The notes under the pieces were generated by a model. That model did no database searches and had not been told where the DNA came from. It was given only the letters and a program-made list of their open reading frames with translations. Shown piece by piece: positions 1 to 8,282 of a stretch of DNA of 64,000 nucleotides. Source of the DNA: Lachnospiraceae bacterium (GTDB taxonomy: Bacteria > Bacillota > Clostridia > Lachnospirales > Lachnospiraceae). The stretch is from the NCBI GenBank assembly GCA_017395635.1, contig JAFQOE010000003.1, forward strand, positions 26,277 to 90,276, read 5' to 3'. The stretch's first letter is position 1; each line of letters opens with the position of its first letter. Made by a program: the position numbers and the translations under genes.

Positions 1-970
1 TCTCGTCAATAAATGCAAGCAGACCTTCATGATCTTCCTGTGTTTCTCCAGGAAAACCTGCTATCAAAGATGTACGAAGTACCATATCCGGTATCCATTC
101 ACGAATGCGATGAATTGTTTTCTTGATTTCATCCTTTGTGGTTCTTCTACCCATCCGTTTCAAGACATTGTCCTCTGAATGTTGCAACGGCATATCCATG
201 TAATGACACACTTTAGGATTATCACGAATCTCCATAATCAATTCATCTGTTATTTCTTCCGGATAACAATATAACAAACGAATCCATTCCAAATCTTCAA
301 TCTTGGATAATTCCCGAAGGAGTTTTGGCAATGTCTTTTCACCGTACAGGTCCACTCCATACAATGTGGTTTCCTGTGCTACTAAGCATATTTCTTTAAT
401 GCCACTCGATACCAAAAACTTTGCCTGTGCTACCAAATCTTCTAACGGAACACTTCGAAAATCACCTCTTACCTTAGGAATGATGCAATAGGTACAGTGT
501 TTGTTACATCCTTCTGCAATCTTAAGATATCCCATATGGGTTCCTGAAGTAATCACTCTCGTTTCATGACTTGGCGGTAGATAGTTAATATCCTCAAAGC
601 ACTCAAATTTCTTTCCTTGTAACACATTCTCCACTGCTTCCACAATTGCCTCTGTACTAGTGGTTCCAAGAATTGCATCTACTTCCGGTAATTCACTTCT
701 AATTTCATCTTTGTATCTCTGAGCCAGACATCCTGTTATAATTAACGCTTTTAACTTGCCAGACTCTTTCAGCTTACCCATCTCAATAATATTTTCTATA
801 CTCTCTTCCTTTGCATCATGAATAAAGCAACAGGTATTAATAACGACAACATCTGCATCTTTTTCTTCATTTGTAATCGCGTATCCTTTTTCTTGTAACA
901 AGCCAAGCATCACTTCACTATCTACCAAATTCTTATCACAACCAAGAGATACGAACAATATCTGAATCAT
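1..970 (-). CDS. rimO: Ribosomal protein S12 methylthiotransferase RimO, C-terminus cut by window edge
   Basis: RimO is a radical-SAM enzyme that adds a methylthio group to the conserved aspartate of ribosomal protein S12. Translating the minus strand from the ATG at 970 gives 323 residues. An N-terminal MTTase domain has single cysteines in VSLGCDKNLVDSE, INTCCF and TGCLAQRY. A radical-SAM domain follows with the CxxxCxxC motif in GCNKHCTYCIIP, and then VRGDFRS and LIAGFPGE. The usual protein is about 440 residues, so the rest of the radical-SAM domain and the TRAM domain lie outside the window. It follows folD by 85 bp with no terminator, so co-transcription is possible. The ribosome binding site (AAAGGG) sits rather far from the start. 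The related enzyme MiaB is the alternative, but the GCDKN start and the length of the N-terminal domain favour RimO. Confidence 0.9.
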   Translation of the reverse strand, partial: MIQILFVSLGCDKNLVDSEVMLGLLQEKGYAITNEEKDADVVVINTCCFIHDAKEESIENIIEMGKLKESGKLKALIITGCLAQRYKDEIRSELPEVDAILGTTSTEAIVEAVENVLQGKKFECFEDINYLPPSHETRVITSGTHMGYLKIAEGCNKHCTYCIIPKVRGDFRSVPLEDLVAQAKFLVSSGIKEICLVAQETTLYGVDLYGEKTLPKLLRELSKIEDLEWIRLLYCYPEEITDELIMEIRDNPKVCHYMDMPLQHSEDNVLKRMGRRTTKDEIKKTIHRIREWIPDMVLRTSLIAGFPGETQEDHEGLLAFIDE

Positions 971-1055
971 AAATAAATCCAACCCTTTACTAATACTTAT
1001 CAATCTCAGAAACTAATCACAATAATGTCACAAGACAATAGAATCCATAATTGCA

Positions 1056-1901
1056 TTATTCAAACATCGTTGCCGCTTCCACACAGTTATTCATCAGCAT
1101 TGCAATTGTCATAGGACCAACACCACCAGGTACCGGTGTAATGGCAGAAGCAATTGGCTCTACACTCTCAAAGTCCACATCTCCGCAAAGCTTATTATTT
1201 TCACCTCTATGTATACCTACATCAATTACTACTGCACCCTCTTTGACGTAAGAAGCATCTATCATCTTAGGTCTTCCAATTGCAACCACCAAAATATCTG
1301 CTCTCTTACAGACATCTTTTAAATCCTTCGTTTTAGAATGGGTAACGGTAACTGTTCCATTCTCTCTTAAAAGCAACAATGCCATTGGTTTTCCAACAAT
1401 ATTACTTCTACCAATCACAACACACTCTTTACCTTCTATTTCAATGTTACTTCTCTTCAACAATTGAATCACGCCTGCAGGTGTACAAGAAACAAAACCT
1501 GGCTGTCCAATACTTAACGCTCCAACACTTTGAGGGTGGAAACCATCTACATCCTTCTTCGGAGAAATCGCTTTGATGATTGTATCCTCATCAATATGCT
1601 TAGGCACTGGTAATTGAACAAGAATGCCATGAATTTTATCATCTGCATTCAATTTTTCAATCAACTCAATCAATTCATCCTGTGTTGTTTCCTCTGGCAA
1701 TTCGTAGCTTTCCGAACGAATCCCAATATATTCGCAAGCTTTCTTTTTATTGCCTACATATACAGAAGATGCCGGATCATTACCCACCTGGATAACTGCC
1801 ATTCCAATCTCTTTCCCCTCCGCTTTTAACGAAGCAACTTTGTCTTTTAACTCGTCTTTAATCTGCTGACTAATTAACTTACCATCAATTAACTGTGCCA
1901 T
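1056..1901 (-). CDS. folD: Bifunctional methylene-THF dehydrogenase/methenyl-THF cyclohydrolase FolD
   Basis: FolD interconverts 5,10-methylene-THF and 10-formyl-THF in the cytoplasm, using NADP for the dehydrogenase step. The 281-residue protein has the normal family length. The catalytic YxxxK motif is Y48-K52 (SSVYVGNKKKACE). VIGRSNIVGKP forms the dinucleotide-binding loop and PVPGGVGPMTIAML the C-terminal signature. An in-frame ATG lies 12 bases upstream, at 1913, but it overlaps the GGAGG ribosome binding site. The ATG at 1901, five bases after GGAGG, is therefore the better start. It sits 55 bp downstream of fhs with no terminator, so the two genes probably form a one-carbon operon running formate to 10-formyl-THF to methylene-THF. 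Confidence 0.96.
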   Translation of the reverse strand: MAQLIDGKLISQQIKDELKDKVASLKAEGKEIGMAVIQVGNDPASSVYVGNKKKACEYIGIRSESYELPEETTQDELIELIEKLNADDKIHGILVQLPVPKHIDEDTIIKAISPKKDVDGFHPQSVGALSIGQPGFVSCTPAGVIQLLKRSNIEIEGKECVVIGRSNIVGKPMALLLLRENGTVTVTHSKTKDLKDVCKRADILVVAIGRPKMIDASYVKEGAVVIDVGIHRGENNKLCGDVDFESVEPIASAITPVPGGVGPMTIAMLMNNCVEAATMFE

Positions 1902-1956
1902 ATTATCCTCCATTCATTAAACCATTATTCAATCTATGTTTTATATCCTATATCAA

Positions 1957-3624
1957 TTAGAATAAACCTACTATCTTATCATCAATCACATCAATTCCTT
2001 CTGCAGCCGGAATCTTAGGTAATCCAGGCATTGTCATAATGGAACCTGTAATTGCAACAACAAAGCCCGCACCAGCATTCACATATACGTCTCTTACACT
2101 AATATCAAAATCCGTTGGTCTTCCAAGCTTAGTCTGGTCATCTGACAAAGAATATTGGGTCTTTGCCATACATACCGGAAGATTGCCGAATCCCAAATCT
2201 GTAATAGTCTTCAACTGTTTCTTAGCTACTGCTGTGTAATTCACACCATTTGCACCATAAATTTTCGTAGCAATTGTATGAATCTTATCCTCTAAAGACA
2301 TCTCATCTTCATAAAGCATTTTGAAATCTGCTTTCTTATTTTCTAACACATCCACAACTTTCTCAGCTAAAGCAAGACCACCTTCGCCGCCTTTTTCCCA
2401 TACTTTAGCCAAAGCAAAATCACAACCCATATTCTCTACAAAAGTCTGAACAAATGAAAGTTCTGCTTCTGAATCTGTAATAAACTGGTTCAATGTAACA
2501 ACAATTGGTACACCATATTGCTGTAAGTTTTCAATATGCTTTTCTAAATTGACGATACCTTTCTTAAGAGCATCTACATTTTCATTGTTCAAGTCAGCTT
2601 TCGCTACCCCACCGTTATACTTTAACGCACGTACTGTAGCAACAATAACAATCGCATCCGGAGAGATTCCTGCTTTTCGACACTTAATATCTAAGAATTT
2701 CTCAGCACCCAAATCTGCACCAAATCCAGCCTCTGTTACAACGATGTCTGAAAGCTTTAATGCAAGCTTTGTAGCACGCACAGAGTTACATCCATGTGCA
2801 ATATTAGCAAACGGACCACCATGCACAAATGCAGGTGTATGCTCTAATGTCTGAATCAAATTTGGCTTTAATGCATCTTTTAACAATGCAGCCATAGCAC
2901 CAACTGCCTTTAAATCCGCAGCAGTCACTGGTTTTCCATCTACCGAATAAGCTACAACAATCTTTCCTAGCTTATCTTTCAAATCTTCCATATCATTCGC
3001 AAGACAAAGAATCGCCATAATCTCTGATGCAACAGAAATCACAAAATGATCCTCTCTTACATAACCATCCATCTTGCTACCCATTCCAACAACAATATTA
3101 CGAAGAACGCGATCGTTCATATCAAGACATCTTTTCCATACAATCTGTCTTGTATCAATATTTAACGAATTTCCCTGCTGGATATGGTTATCTAACATTG
3201 CTGCTAATAAGTTATTAGCAGATGTAATTGCATGAAAATCACCTGTAAAATGAAGATTCAAATCTTCCATCGGTACTACCTGTGAATATCCACCACCTGC
3301 AGCTCCACCTTTCACACCAAAACAAGGTCCTAAAGAAGGTTCTCTTAAAGCAATTGATGCTTTCTTGCCCATTTTGCCCAAAGCCTGACCAAGACCAACC
3401 GTAATAGTTGTTTTTCCTTCACCTGCCGGAGTAGGATTAATTGCTGTAACTAACACAAGTTTTCCATCCTGATTATTCTCGATACGACGAATTAGTTCAT
3501 CTGATAATTTGGCTTTGTACTTTCCATATAAATCTAATTCCTCTTCTGCAATATCAAGCTTTGTTGCAACCTCTTTAATGTGTACCATTTTTGCTTCCTG
3601 TGCAATCTGAATATCTGTCTTCAT
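1957..3624 (-). CDS. fhs: Formate--tetrahydrofolate ligase
   Basis: This enzyme joins formate to THF with ATP to make 10-formyl-THF, for purine and fMet synthesis and for the methyl branch of acetogenesis. The 555 residues match the family length. The ATP-binding loop [16 protein letters not shown] is near residue 65. [24 protein letters not shown] and the FTGDFHAI segment follow, all typical of Fhs. The ATG is preceded by AAAGGAG at good spacing, and a strong promoter lies about 70 bp upstream. folD follows directly, which supports a folate one-carbon operon. No other Wood-Ljungdahl genes are in the window, so acetogenesis cannot be inferred. Confidence 0.97.
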   Translation of the reverse strand: MKTDIQIAQEAKMVHIKEVATKLDIAEEELDLYGKYKAKLSDELIRRIENNQDGKLVLVTAINPTPAGEGKTTITVGLGQALGKMGKKASIALREPSLGPCFGVKGGAAGGGYSQVVPMEDLNLHFTGDFHAITSANNLLAAMLDNHIQQGNSLNIDTRQIVWKRCLDMNDRVLRNIVVGMGSKMDGYVREDHFVISVASEIMAILCLANDMEDLKDKLGKIVVAYSVDGKPVTAADLKAVGAMAALLKDALKPNLIQTLEHTPAFVHGGPFANIAHGCNSVRATKLALKLSDIVVTEAGFGADLGAEKFLDIKCRKAGISPDAIVIVATVRALKYNGGVAKADLNNENVDALKKGIVNLEKHIENLQQYGVPIVVTLNQFITDSEAELSFVQTFVENMGCDFALAKVWEKGGEGGLALAEKVVDVLENKKADFKMLYEDEMSLEDKIHTIATKIYGANGVNYTAVAKKQLKTITDLGFGNLPVCMAKTQYSLSDDQTKLGRPTDFDISVRDVYVNAGAGFVVAITGSIMTMPGLPKIPAAEGIDVIDDKIVGLF

Positions 3625-3691
3625 CTTAATCTCCTTTGTTATCCATTGTCTTTGACTAAAATTTTTATAGTTCTATCTCAATGTCCATGTA

Positions 3692-3720
3692 ATTGTAGCC
3701 ATTGTTCTATTGTTCGTCAA
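3692..3720 (-). promoter_or_regulatory. Sigma-A type promoter upstream of fhs
   Basis: On the minus strand TTGACG and TACAAT are separated by exactly 17 bases. This is a near-consensus vegetative promoter about 70 bp upstream of the fhs start and likely drives fhs-folD, perhaps also rimO. No THF riboswitch was recognised in this leader. Confidence 0.7.
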
Positions 3721-3792
3721 TATTTTTTAGTAATTTATTTCATTACATTAGATTTTATTTTGCAATACTCTACATTATTTCATTGAAACAAA

Positions 3793-6453
3793 CTAAAAAT
3801 ATTCATCGATGTATTCTTCAAATTGTTCTTCACTCATCAAAACTTGTCTAGGCTTTGTCCCTTCTTCCGGACCAACCACTCCTGCCTCAAACAACTGATC
3901 CATTATTCTGGCAGCTCTATTAAATCCAATCTTAAACATTCTTTGTAACATACCAATAGATGCTTTGTCTTTATCAATAATAAATCTACCTGCTTGTACA
4001 AAATATTCGTCTCGATCATTATTAGAACCACCATCTCCAATCATTGTAGTATTATTGGAACTAGTAGATGTTATTTGACTGGTAACCTCTTCACTATAAG
4101 TCGATTCACCATTCTGTGCCTTTAAATACTCCACAACATTCACAACTTCATCATCTGAAATATAAGCACCTTGTACACGAACCGGTTTCGGATACATTGT
4201 AGGATAGAATAACATATCTCCATTACCAAGCAATTTCTCTGCACCAACACTGTCAATAATTGTTCTGGAATCTACACCTGAAGAAACAGAAAGTGCAATA
4301 CGCGAAGGTACATTTGCTTTAATCAGTCCTGTCACAACATCCACAGATGGTCTTTGTGTTGCAATCACCAAATGAATACCTGCTGCTCGTGCAAGCTGTG
4401 CAAGTCGAACAATCGCTTCTTCCACCTCTGCTTTCGCAACCATCATAAGATCCGCAAGCTCATCTACAATAATAACAATTTGCGACATCTTTTCCAATTT
4501 TTCTTCTTCAACCATACCGGAAGTTTCCAACTCTTTGACCTTATCGTTATATCCCTGAATATTACGTACATTACATTCTGAAAACATCTGATATCGTTTG
4601 GTCATCTCGGCAACCGCCCAATTCAATGCTCCAGCAGCCTTTTTAGGGTCGGTTACAACCGGTGTCAACAAATGAGGTATTCCGTTATACACCTTTAACT
4701 CAACCTGCTTTGGATCAATCAAAATCAACTTAACCTCATCCGGTCTGGCTTTATATAGAATACTCATAATCAACGTATTGGTACATACTGATTTACCGGA
4801 ACCCGTAGCTCCTGCAATTAATAAATGTGGCATCTTAGCAATGTCTTCTACAACAACATTTCCTTCGATATCTTTACCTACAGCAAAGGATATTTTAGAT
4901 GGATGCTTAATAAACTTTTCTGTATCAATCAACTCTCTGAAACCTACACCACTTCTTGAACCATTCGGAATCTCAATACCAACCGCTGATTTACCCGGAA
5001 TCGGTGCCTCAATACGAATGCTTTGTGCTGCAAGATTCATCATGATATCATCTGCAAGACCCGTAATCTTACTAACCTTAACACCTTGTTCCGGCACCAT
5101 TTCATATCTTGTAACAGACGGTCCGCAACTATAATTCGTCATTGTAACATTCACACCAAAGCTTTTTAGTACTTCTTGTAGCTTAATAGCATTTTGTCGA
5201 ATTGTATCTTCTTTTGTTGTGGCTGATGTTTTACTTCGCTGCAATAACTCTAATGGTGGGAAGCGATATTCTGCATCACTTTTTCCAACTTCCTTAGCAG
5301 AAACATTCTTCACTGCCGCAACCGTTTTGTTTTCCATCTTCAAATCCTGAATCGTATTAGTAGACGATTTTTCTGAATCCACTAAAGATTTTGCCGTTGT
5401 TTCTTGTTCATCAGGCAAAACTACAGGTACAACATTCTTTTTGGCTCTCGGTTTTCGTGTACGCTTACTCGACTCTTCCTTAACAACTTCTGCCTCTACT
5501 TTTGAAATAACAAAATCCGCCATATCCTCACCCGGAAGATTAATGTCATAATCCATCGTTATCTCATGAACCTCTTCATTCAATGGTAATTTATCAACCT
5601 GAGTGGAAGGTAAAATTCCTTTATCACTTTCTGCAGGCAATACAGAAATATTATCTAAAATAGAAGATTTCTTTCTTTCTTTGAAAACTTCATCCTTATC
5701 ACCCGGGAAATCTTCTGTCACAACTTCGGTAAAATCACTCGATTTCTTATTTCTTGATAATTTCTTATTACTACTACGACGATTTTCCAAATCAAGCTCG
5801 TCCGTATCCTCATTCCTCGAAGACATGTCTAATACCAGTCCTTTAAAGAAATCAATCACCGAAAATTCCGCAAAAAGCATCACGCAAATAATAGCCGCTA
5901 AAATAATAATGATATATGTACCAATTTCTCCAACAGCCATATGTAACAAATATGCCAGTGAACCGCAGAAAATACCACCTCCGGTTTTATCCTCAAAACC
6001 TTCTTTAAACATTCTGACAAAATTATACTCATCAATTCCTACGGTAAGCTGTGCTATCATACCAATACATAATAATACAAGTGTTCCTAATATCACTTTC
6101 TGTACCGCTCGTTTTTTGTACTCATTCACATGCAAGAAAAATGCTGTAAACATAATCACCACTGGTAATATGTATTCCACAACACCAAACATGCCAAACA
6201 TAAATTTACTAATATTATTAACAAATCCACATAAACCAAAATTACCAAGTTCTAACAGTAACATCACTGCACCAATAACCCAAATAATTATTTCTACCCC
6301 CAAAGAATCTTCTTCCACCTGAGAAGGCATATTTTTTGTTGCTTTCTTATTAGAAACTGTCTTCGTTTTTGTAGATGTCCCTCTTTTCGAAGTTTGATTC
6401 GGGGAGCCTTTCCTTGAATTTGTTTTTGTATTCTGATTCTTACTACCAGCCAA
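3793..6453 (-). CDS. ftsK: DNA translocase FtsK/SpoIIIE
   Basis: This membrane-anchored hexameric DNA pump clears chromosomes from the division septum; in spore formers SpoIIIE also pumps DNA into the forespore. The 886-residue protein has four to five membrane spans at about residues 50-205, then a long charged linker to about 400. The RecA-like motor has Walker A GATGSGKSV near residue 550 and Walker B IVIIVDELADLM near 659. A winged-helix gamma domain ends the protein (DKASIGMLQRMFKIGFNRAARIMDQLE-like). The start is TTG at 6453, seven bases after AAAAGGAGGT; no ATG nearby fits. The tepA-like gene lies just upstream, as in Bacillus where tepA precedes spoIIIE. Sequence alone does not decide between the FtsK and SpoIIIE roles. 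Confidence 0.95.
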   Translation of the reverse strand: MAGSKNQNTKTNSRKGSPNQTSKRGTSTKTKTVSNKKATKNMPSQVEEDSLGVEIIIWVIGAVMLLLELGNFGLCGFVNNISKFMFGMFGVVEYILPVVIMFTAFFLHVNEYKKRAVQKVILGTLVLLCIGMIAQLTVGIDEYNFVRMFKEGFEDKTGGGIFCGSLAYLLHMAVGEIGTYIIIILAAIICVMLFAEFSVIDFFKGLVLDMSSRNEDTDELDLENRRSSNKKLSRNKKSSDFTEVVTEDFPGDKDEVFKERKKSSILDNISVLPAESDKGILPSTQVDKLPLNEEVHEITMDYDINLPGEDMADFVISKVEAEVVKEESSKRTRKPRAKKNVVPVVLPDEQETTAKSLVDSEKSSTNTIQDLKMENKTVAAVKNVSAKEVGKSDAEYRFPPLELLQRSKTSATTKEDTIRQNAIKLQEVLKSFGVNVTMTNYSCGPSVTRYEMVPEQGVKVSKITGLADDIMMNLAAQSIRIEAPIPGKSAVGIEIPNGSRSGVGFRELIDTEKFIKHPSKISFAVGKDIEGNVVVEDIAKMPHLLIAGATGSGKSVCTNTLIMSILYKARPDEVKLILIDPKQVELKVYNGIPHLLTPVVTDPKKAAGALNWAVAEMTKRYQMFSECNVRNIQGYNDKVKELETSGMVEEEKLEKMSQIVIIVDELADLMMVAKAEVEEAIVRLAQLARAAGIHLVIATQRPSVDVVTGLIKANVPSRIALSVSSGVDSRTIIDSVGAEKLLGNGDMLFYPTMYPKPVRVQGAYISDDEVVNVVEYLKAQNGESTYSEEVTSQITSTSSNNTTMIGDGGSNNDRDEYFVQAGRFIIDKDKASIGMLQRMFKIGFNRAARIMDQLFEAGVVGPEEGTKPRQVLMSEEQFEEYIDEYF

Positions 6454-6550
6454 GCTGATAACCTCCTTTTTATTTCTTACAACACATCATTGGTAATTAT
6501 TGAATCTTACAACGATACCTTGTGTTAATATGCACAAAACACCACAATAT

Positions 6551-7270
6551 CTATATACTACTATTTTTTTTCTCATTTATCAAGGTGTATAAGCAACAAA
6601 AAGCTTCATGAATCCCACCTATCTCTTTTATAATTCCTTTTTTAACCGCTTCTTCTCCAACCAGTACACTACCTACATCTTTTGTTAACTCTTTTGTATT
6701 GAACATAAGTGCTTTCAAATCCTTCTCACTAATTTGTGAATGTGCACAGGTAAATGAAATAATACGTTCTTGCATGCGATCAATATATTCATAATTCTGT
6801 TTTACTCCAAGTACCGTTCCATTCATCCGAATCGGATGGACTATCATAGTTGCTGTTGGAACAATAAACGAATAATCTCCGGAAACACTAAGCGGTACAC
6901 CAATAGAATGGCCACCACCCAACAACAAAGTTACAACTGGTACAGAAAGCGAAGCTATCATTTCTGAAATAGCCAAACCTGCTTCCACATCTCCACCAAC
7001 CGTATTTAACAAAACCAACAAACCATCTATAGATTGATCTTCTTCTACGCTTGCCAATTCCGGTAATACATGTTCATACTTCGTTGTTTTAACCATTGGA
7101 CCCATACACTGATGACCTTCTATTTCCCCAATAATATTAAGTAAATGTATTCGATATCCATATGCATTTTCAGATAAATCTATTTGCCCCATTTCCATAA
7201 TTTGTTTATTGCATTTTTCTTCTGTTTCCTTCTTACAAAAAGATTTTTCACATACATTTTCCTGATACAT
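6551..7270 (-). CDS. tepA: ClpP-family serine protease, TepA-like
   Basis: The protein has a ClpP/crotonase fold and resembles TepA (YmfB), the ClpP-like protein encoded next to spoIIIE in Bacillus. The 239-residue product carries the expected nucleophile in GGGHSIGVPL (about S122) and the histidine in MIVHPIR (about H145). A candidate third acid is in TKDVG near residue 194. NTVGGDVEAGLAI matches the ClpP GG-loop region. The longest reading frame extends 20 residues further, but that stretch lies in the 63-bp tandem repeat. The ATG at 7270 has GGAG six bases upstream and is preferred. A cysteine-rich N-terminus (C7, C12, C20) is unusual and its meaning is unknown. The substrate is unknown. 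Confidence 0.85.
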   Translation of the reverse strand: MYQENVCEKSFCKKETEEKCNKQIMEMGQIDLSENAYGYRIHLLNIIGEIEGHQCMGPMVKTTKYEHVLPELASVEEDQSIDGLLVLLNTVGGDVEAGLAISEMIASLSVPVVTLLLGGGHSIGVPLSVSGDYSFIVPTATMIVHPIRMNGTVLGVKQNYEYIDRMQERIISFTCAHSQISEKDLKALMFNTKELTKDVGSVLVGEEAVKKGIIKEIGGIHEAFCCLYTLINEKKNSSI

Positions 7271-7296
7271 ATACTTCTCCAATCTATTCTTTTTTA

Positions 7297-7526
7297 CATC
7301 GCATGCAAGCGCATGCTCTGTGTTGCACATTCGCCAAACTCACTTCTCTCAACTGCACACATCGCATGCAAGCGCATGCTCTGTGTTGCACATTCGCCAA
7401 ACTCACTTCTCTCAACTGCACACATCGCATGCAAACGCATGCTCTGTGTTGCACATTCGCCAAACTCACTTCTCTCAACTGCACACATCGCATGCAAACG
7501 CATGCTCTGTGTTGCACATTCGCCAA
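7297..7526. repeat. 63-bp tandem repeat, about 3.6 copies
   Basis: Four copies begin at about 7301, 7364, 7427 and 7490, each 63 bp apart, with the last copy truncated. Each contains an inverted repeat GCATGC-AAGC-GCATGC (copies 1 and 2) or GCATGC-AAAC-GCATGC (copies 3 and 4), followed by a near-invariant spacer. Because 63 is divisible by 3, several frames stay open and give spurious 21-residue repeat peptides on both strands. The array lies just upstream of tepA on the coding strand, so it may be transcribed as part of its leader. Confidence 0.9.
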
Positions 7527-7527
7527 A

Positions 7528-7634
7528 TGAAAGTGCTATCGCACTTTCACTCGATAAGGAAACTCTACATTTCGAAATGCAAGCATTTCTCAATGTAGTA
7601 TTTCCTTATCTTTCGAAAGCACAAAGTGCTTTCG
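7528..7634. repeat. Cluster of three strong inverted repeats
   Basis: Three hairpins lie end to end. The first, at 7528-7549, is a perfect 9-bp stem with a TATC loop. The second, at 7553-7610, is a long imperfect stem whose outer arms are GATAAGGAAA/TTTCCTTATC and whose inner arm is AAATGC/GCATTT. The third, at 7614-7634, is a perfect 9-bp stem CGAAAGCAC with an AAA loop. None carries a T-run, so they are not simple terminators. Together with the tandem repeat they fill the gene-free interval 7271-7656. Confidence 0.8.
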
Positions 7635-7656
7635 CTTGGCTCATTGTGTACACAAA
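7635..7656. repeat. 22-bp dispersed element, copy A
   Basis: The element contains the perfect palindrome TTGTGTACACAA (7644-7655) preceded by CTTGGCTCA. A copy with one difference is at 46726-46747. Both copies abut the T-rich side of a terminator hairpin. Confidence 0.7.
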
Positions 7657-7681
7657 AAGAGGAAGATTTCTCTTCCTCTTT
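7656..7681 (-). terminator. Terminator after the DUF212 gene
   Basis: An 11-bp perfect stem AAAGAGGAAGA with a TTTC loop is followed on the minus strand by further T residues. It lies 36 bp beyond the stop of the DUF212 gene. Confidence 0.75.
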
Positions 7682-7717
7682 AGTATTACTCTATCATATT
7701 GAATTATTCAAAATAGT

Positions 7718-8194
7718 TTATAGGAAACGACACACCAAATATCCAACGATTATTCCAGTAATGATACCACCTACAACTTGTAATGGTGTATGTCCAACAT
7801 ATTCTTTAAGAATAATTTTCGGCCATTCTCCCTTTTCAACACGTTTCAACTGATTACGAATCTCCTCATTTTTCAGAAAAAAGTTAATAATCATTGCCTG
7901 TTTTCCTGTTTCCATACGAACATTCATGGCATCATACATTACTATGATTGCAAGCGTTGTAGCCAATGGAAATTCAAAACCGTCTAAGCCTCTACAGTAC
8001 GCTGTGGCATACATAAGTCCAATCACTGTAGCCGAGTGACAGCTCGGCATTCCACCACTACCAATCAATCGTTCCGGATTAAACTTTTTCGTTATCGCAA
8101 AATTGATAATCGTTTTTACAACCTGTGCAATTGCCCAGCTTAACAAGGGAGCCATAAACATTTTATTATGAATTAAAATTTGTAAGATCTCCAT
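7718..8194 (-). CDS. Divergent PAP2 family (DUF212/YuiD-like) membrane protein
   Basis: This 158-residue integral membrane protein belongs to the acid phosphatase/vanadium-haloperoxidase related DUF212 family. The family signature is GSGGMPSCHSATVIGL, followed by a YDAMNVRMETGKQA segment and the conserved GHTPLQVVGGIITG near the C-terminus. About four membrane spans are visible. The retained PSxHS is the part of the PAP2 phosphatase site kept in this family; its biochemical role is not settled. It stands alone between the pnp terminator and its own terminator. Confidence 0.88.
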   Translation of the reverse strand: MEILQILIHNKMFMAPLLSWAIAQVVKTIINFAITKKFNPERLIGSGGMPSCHSATVIGLMYATAYCRGLDGFEFPLATTLAIIVMYDAMNVRMETGKQAMIINFFLKNEEIRNQLKRVEKGEWPKIILKEYVGHTPLQVVGGIITGIIVGYLVCRFL

Positions 8195-8247
8195 CTCATC
8201 TCTCCATTATCTTTAGAGTTTTAGAACTCTATTTCCTCGATAAAAAA

Positions 8248-8270
8248 GGGACTGCCACAATGGTAGTCCC
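8248..8270 (-). terminator. Terminator of pnp
   Basis: A 10-bp perfect stem GGGACTGCCA/TGGTAGTCCC with a CAA loop is followed on the minus strand by a T6 run, just past the pnp stop. Confidence 0.85.
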
Positions 8271-8282
8271 TATCTTTAATTA

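Noticed and set aside
3625..3792. THF riboswitch upstream of fhs
   Set aside because: No conserved core was recognised in the short AT-rich leader; only a promoter is supported.
5603..6322. 239-codon plus-strand frame opposite ftsK
   Set aside because: It lies wholly antisense to the conserved ftsK gene, is low in family-like motifs and lacks a ribosome binding site.
7271..7330. N-terminal extension of the TepA-like protein into the repeat
   Set aside because: A good ribosome binding site precedes the ATG at 7270 and the extension consists of repeat sequence.
7297..7526. CRISPR array
   Set aside because: Units are uniform tandem copies without variable spacers, and no cas genes are present.
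7184..7702. Long plus-strand and short minus-strand frames across the 63-bp repeat encoding repeated cysteine-rich peptides
   Set aside because: Open frames result from a repeat length divisible by three; they have no ribosome binding site and extend through hairpins or into the antisense of tepA.
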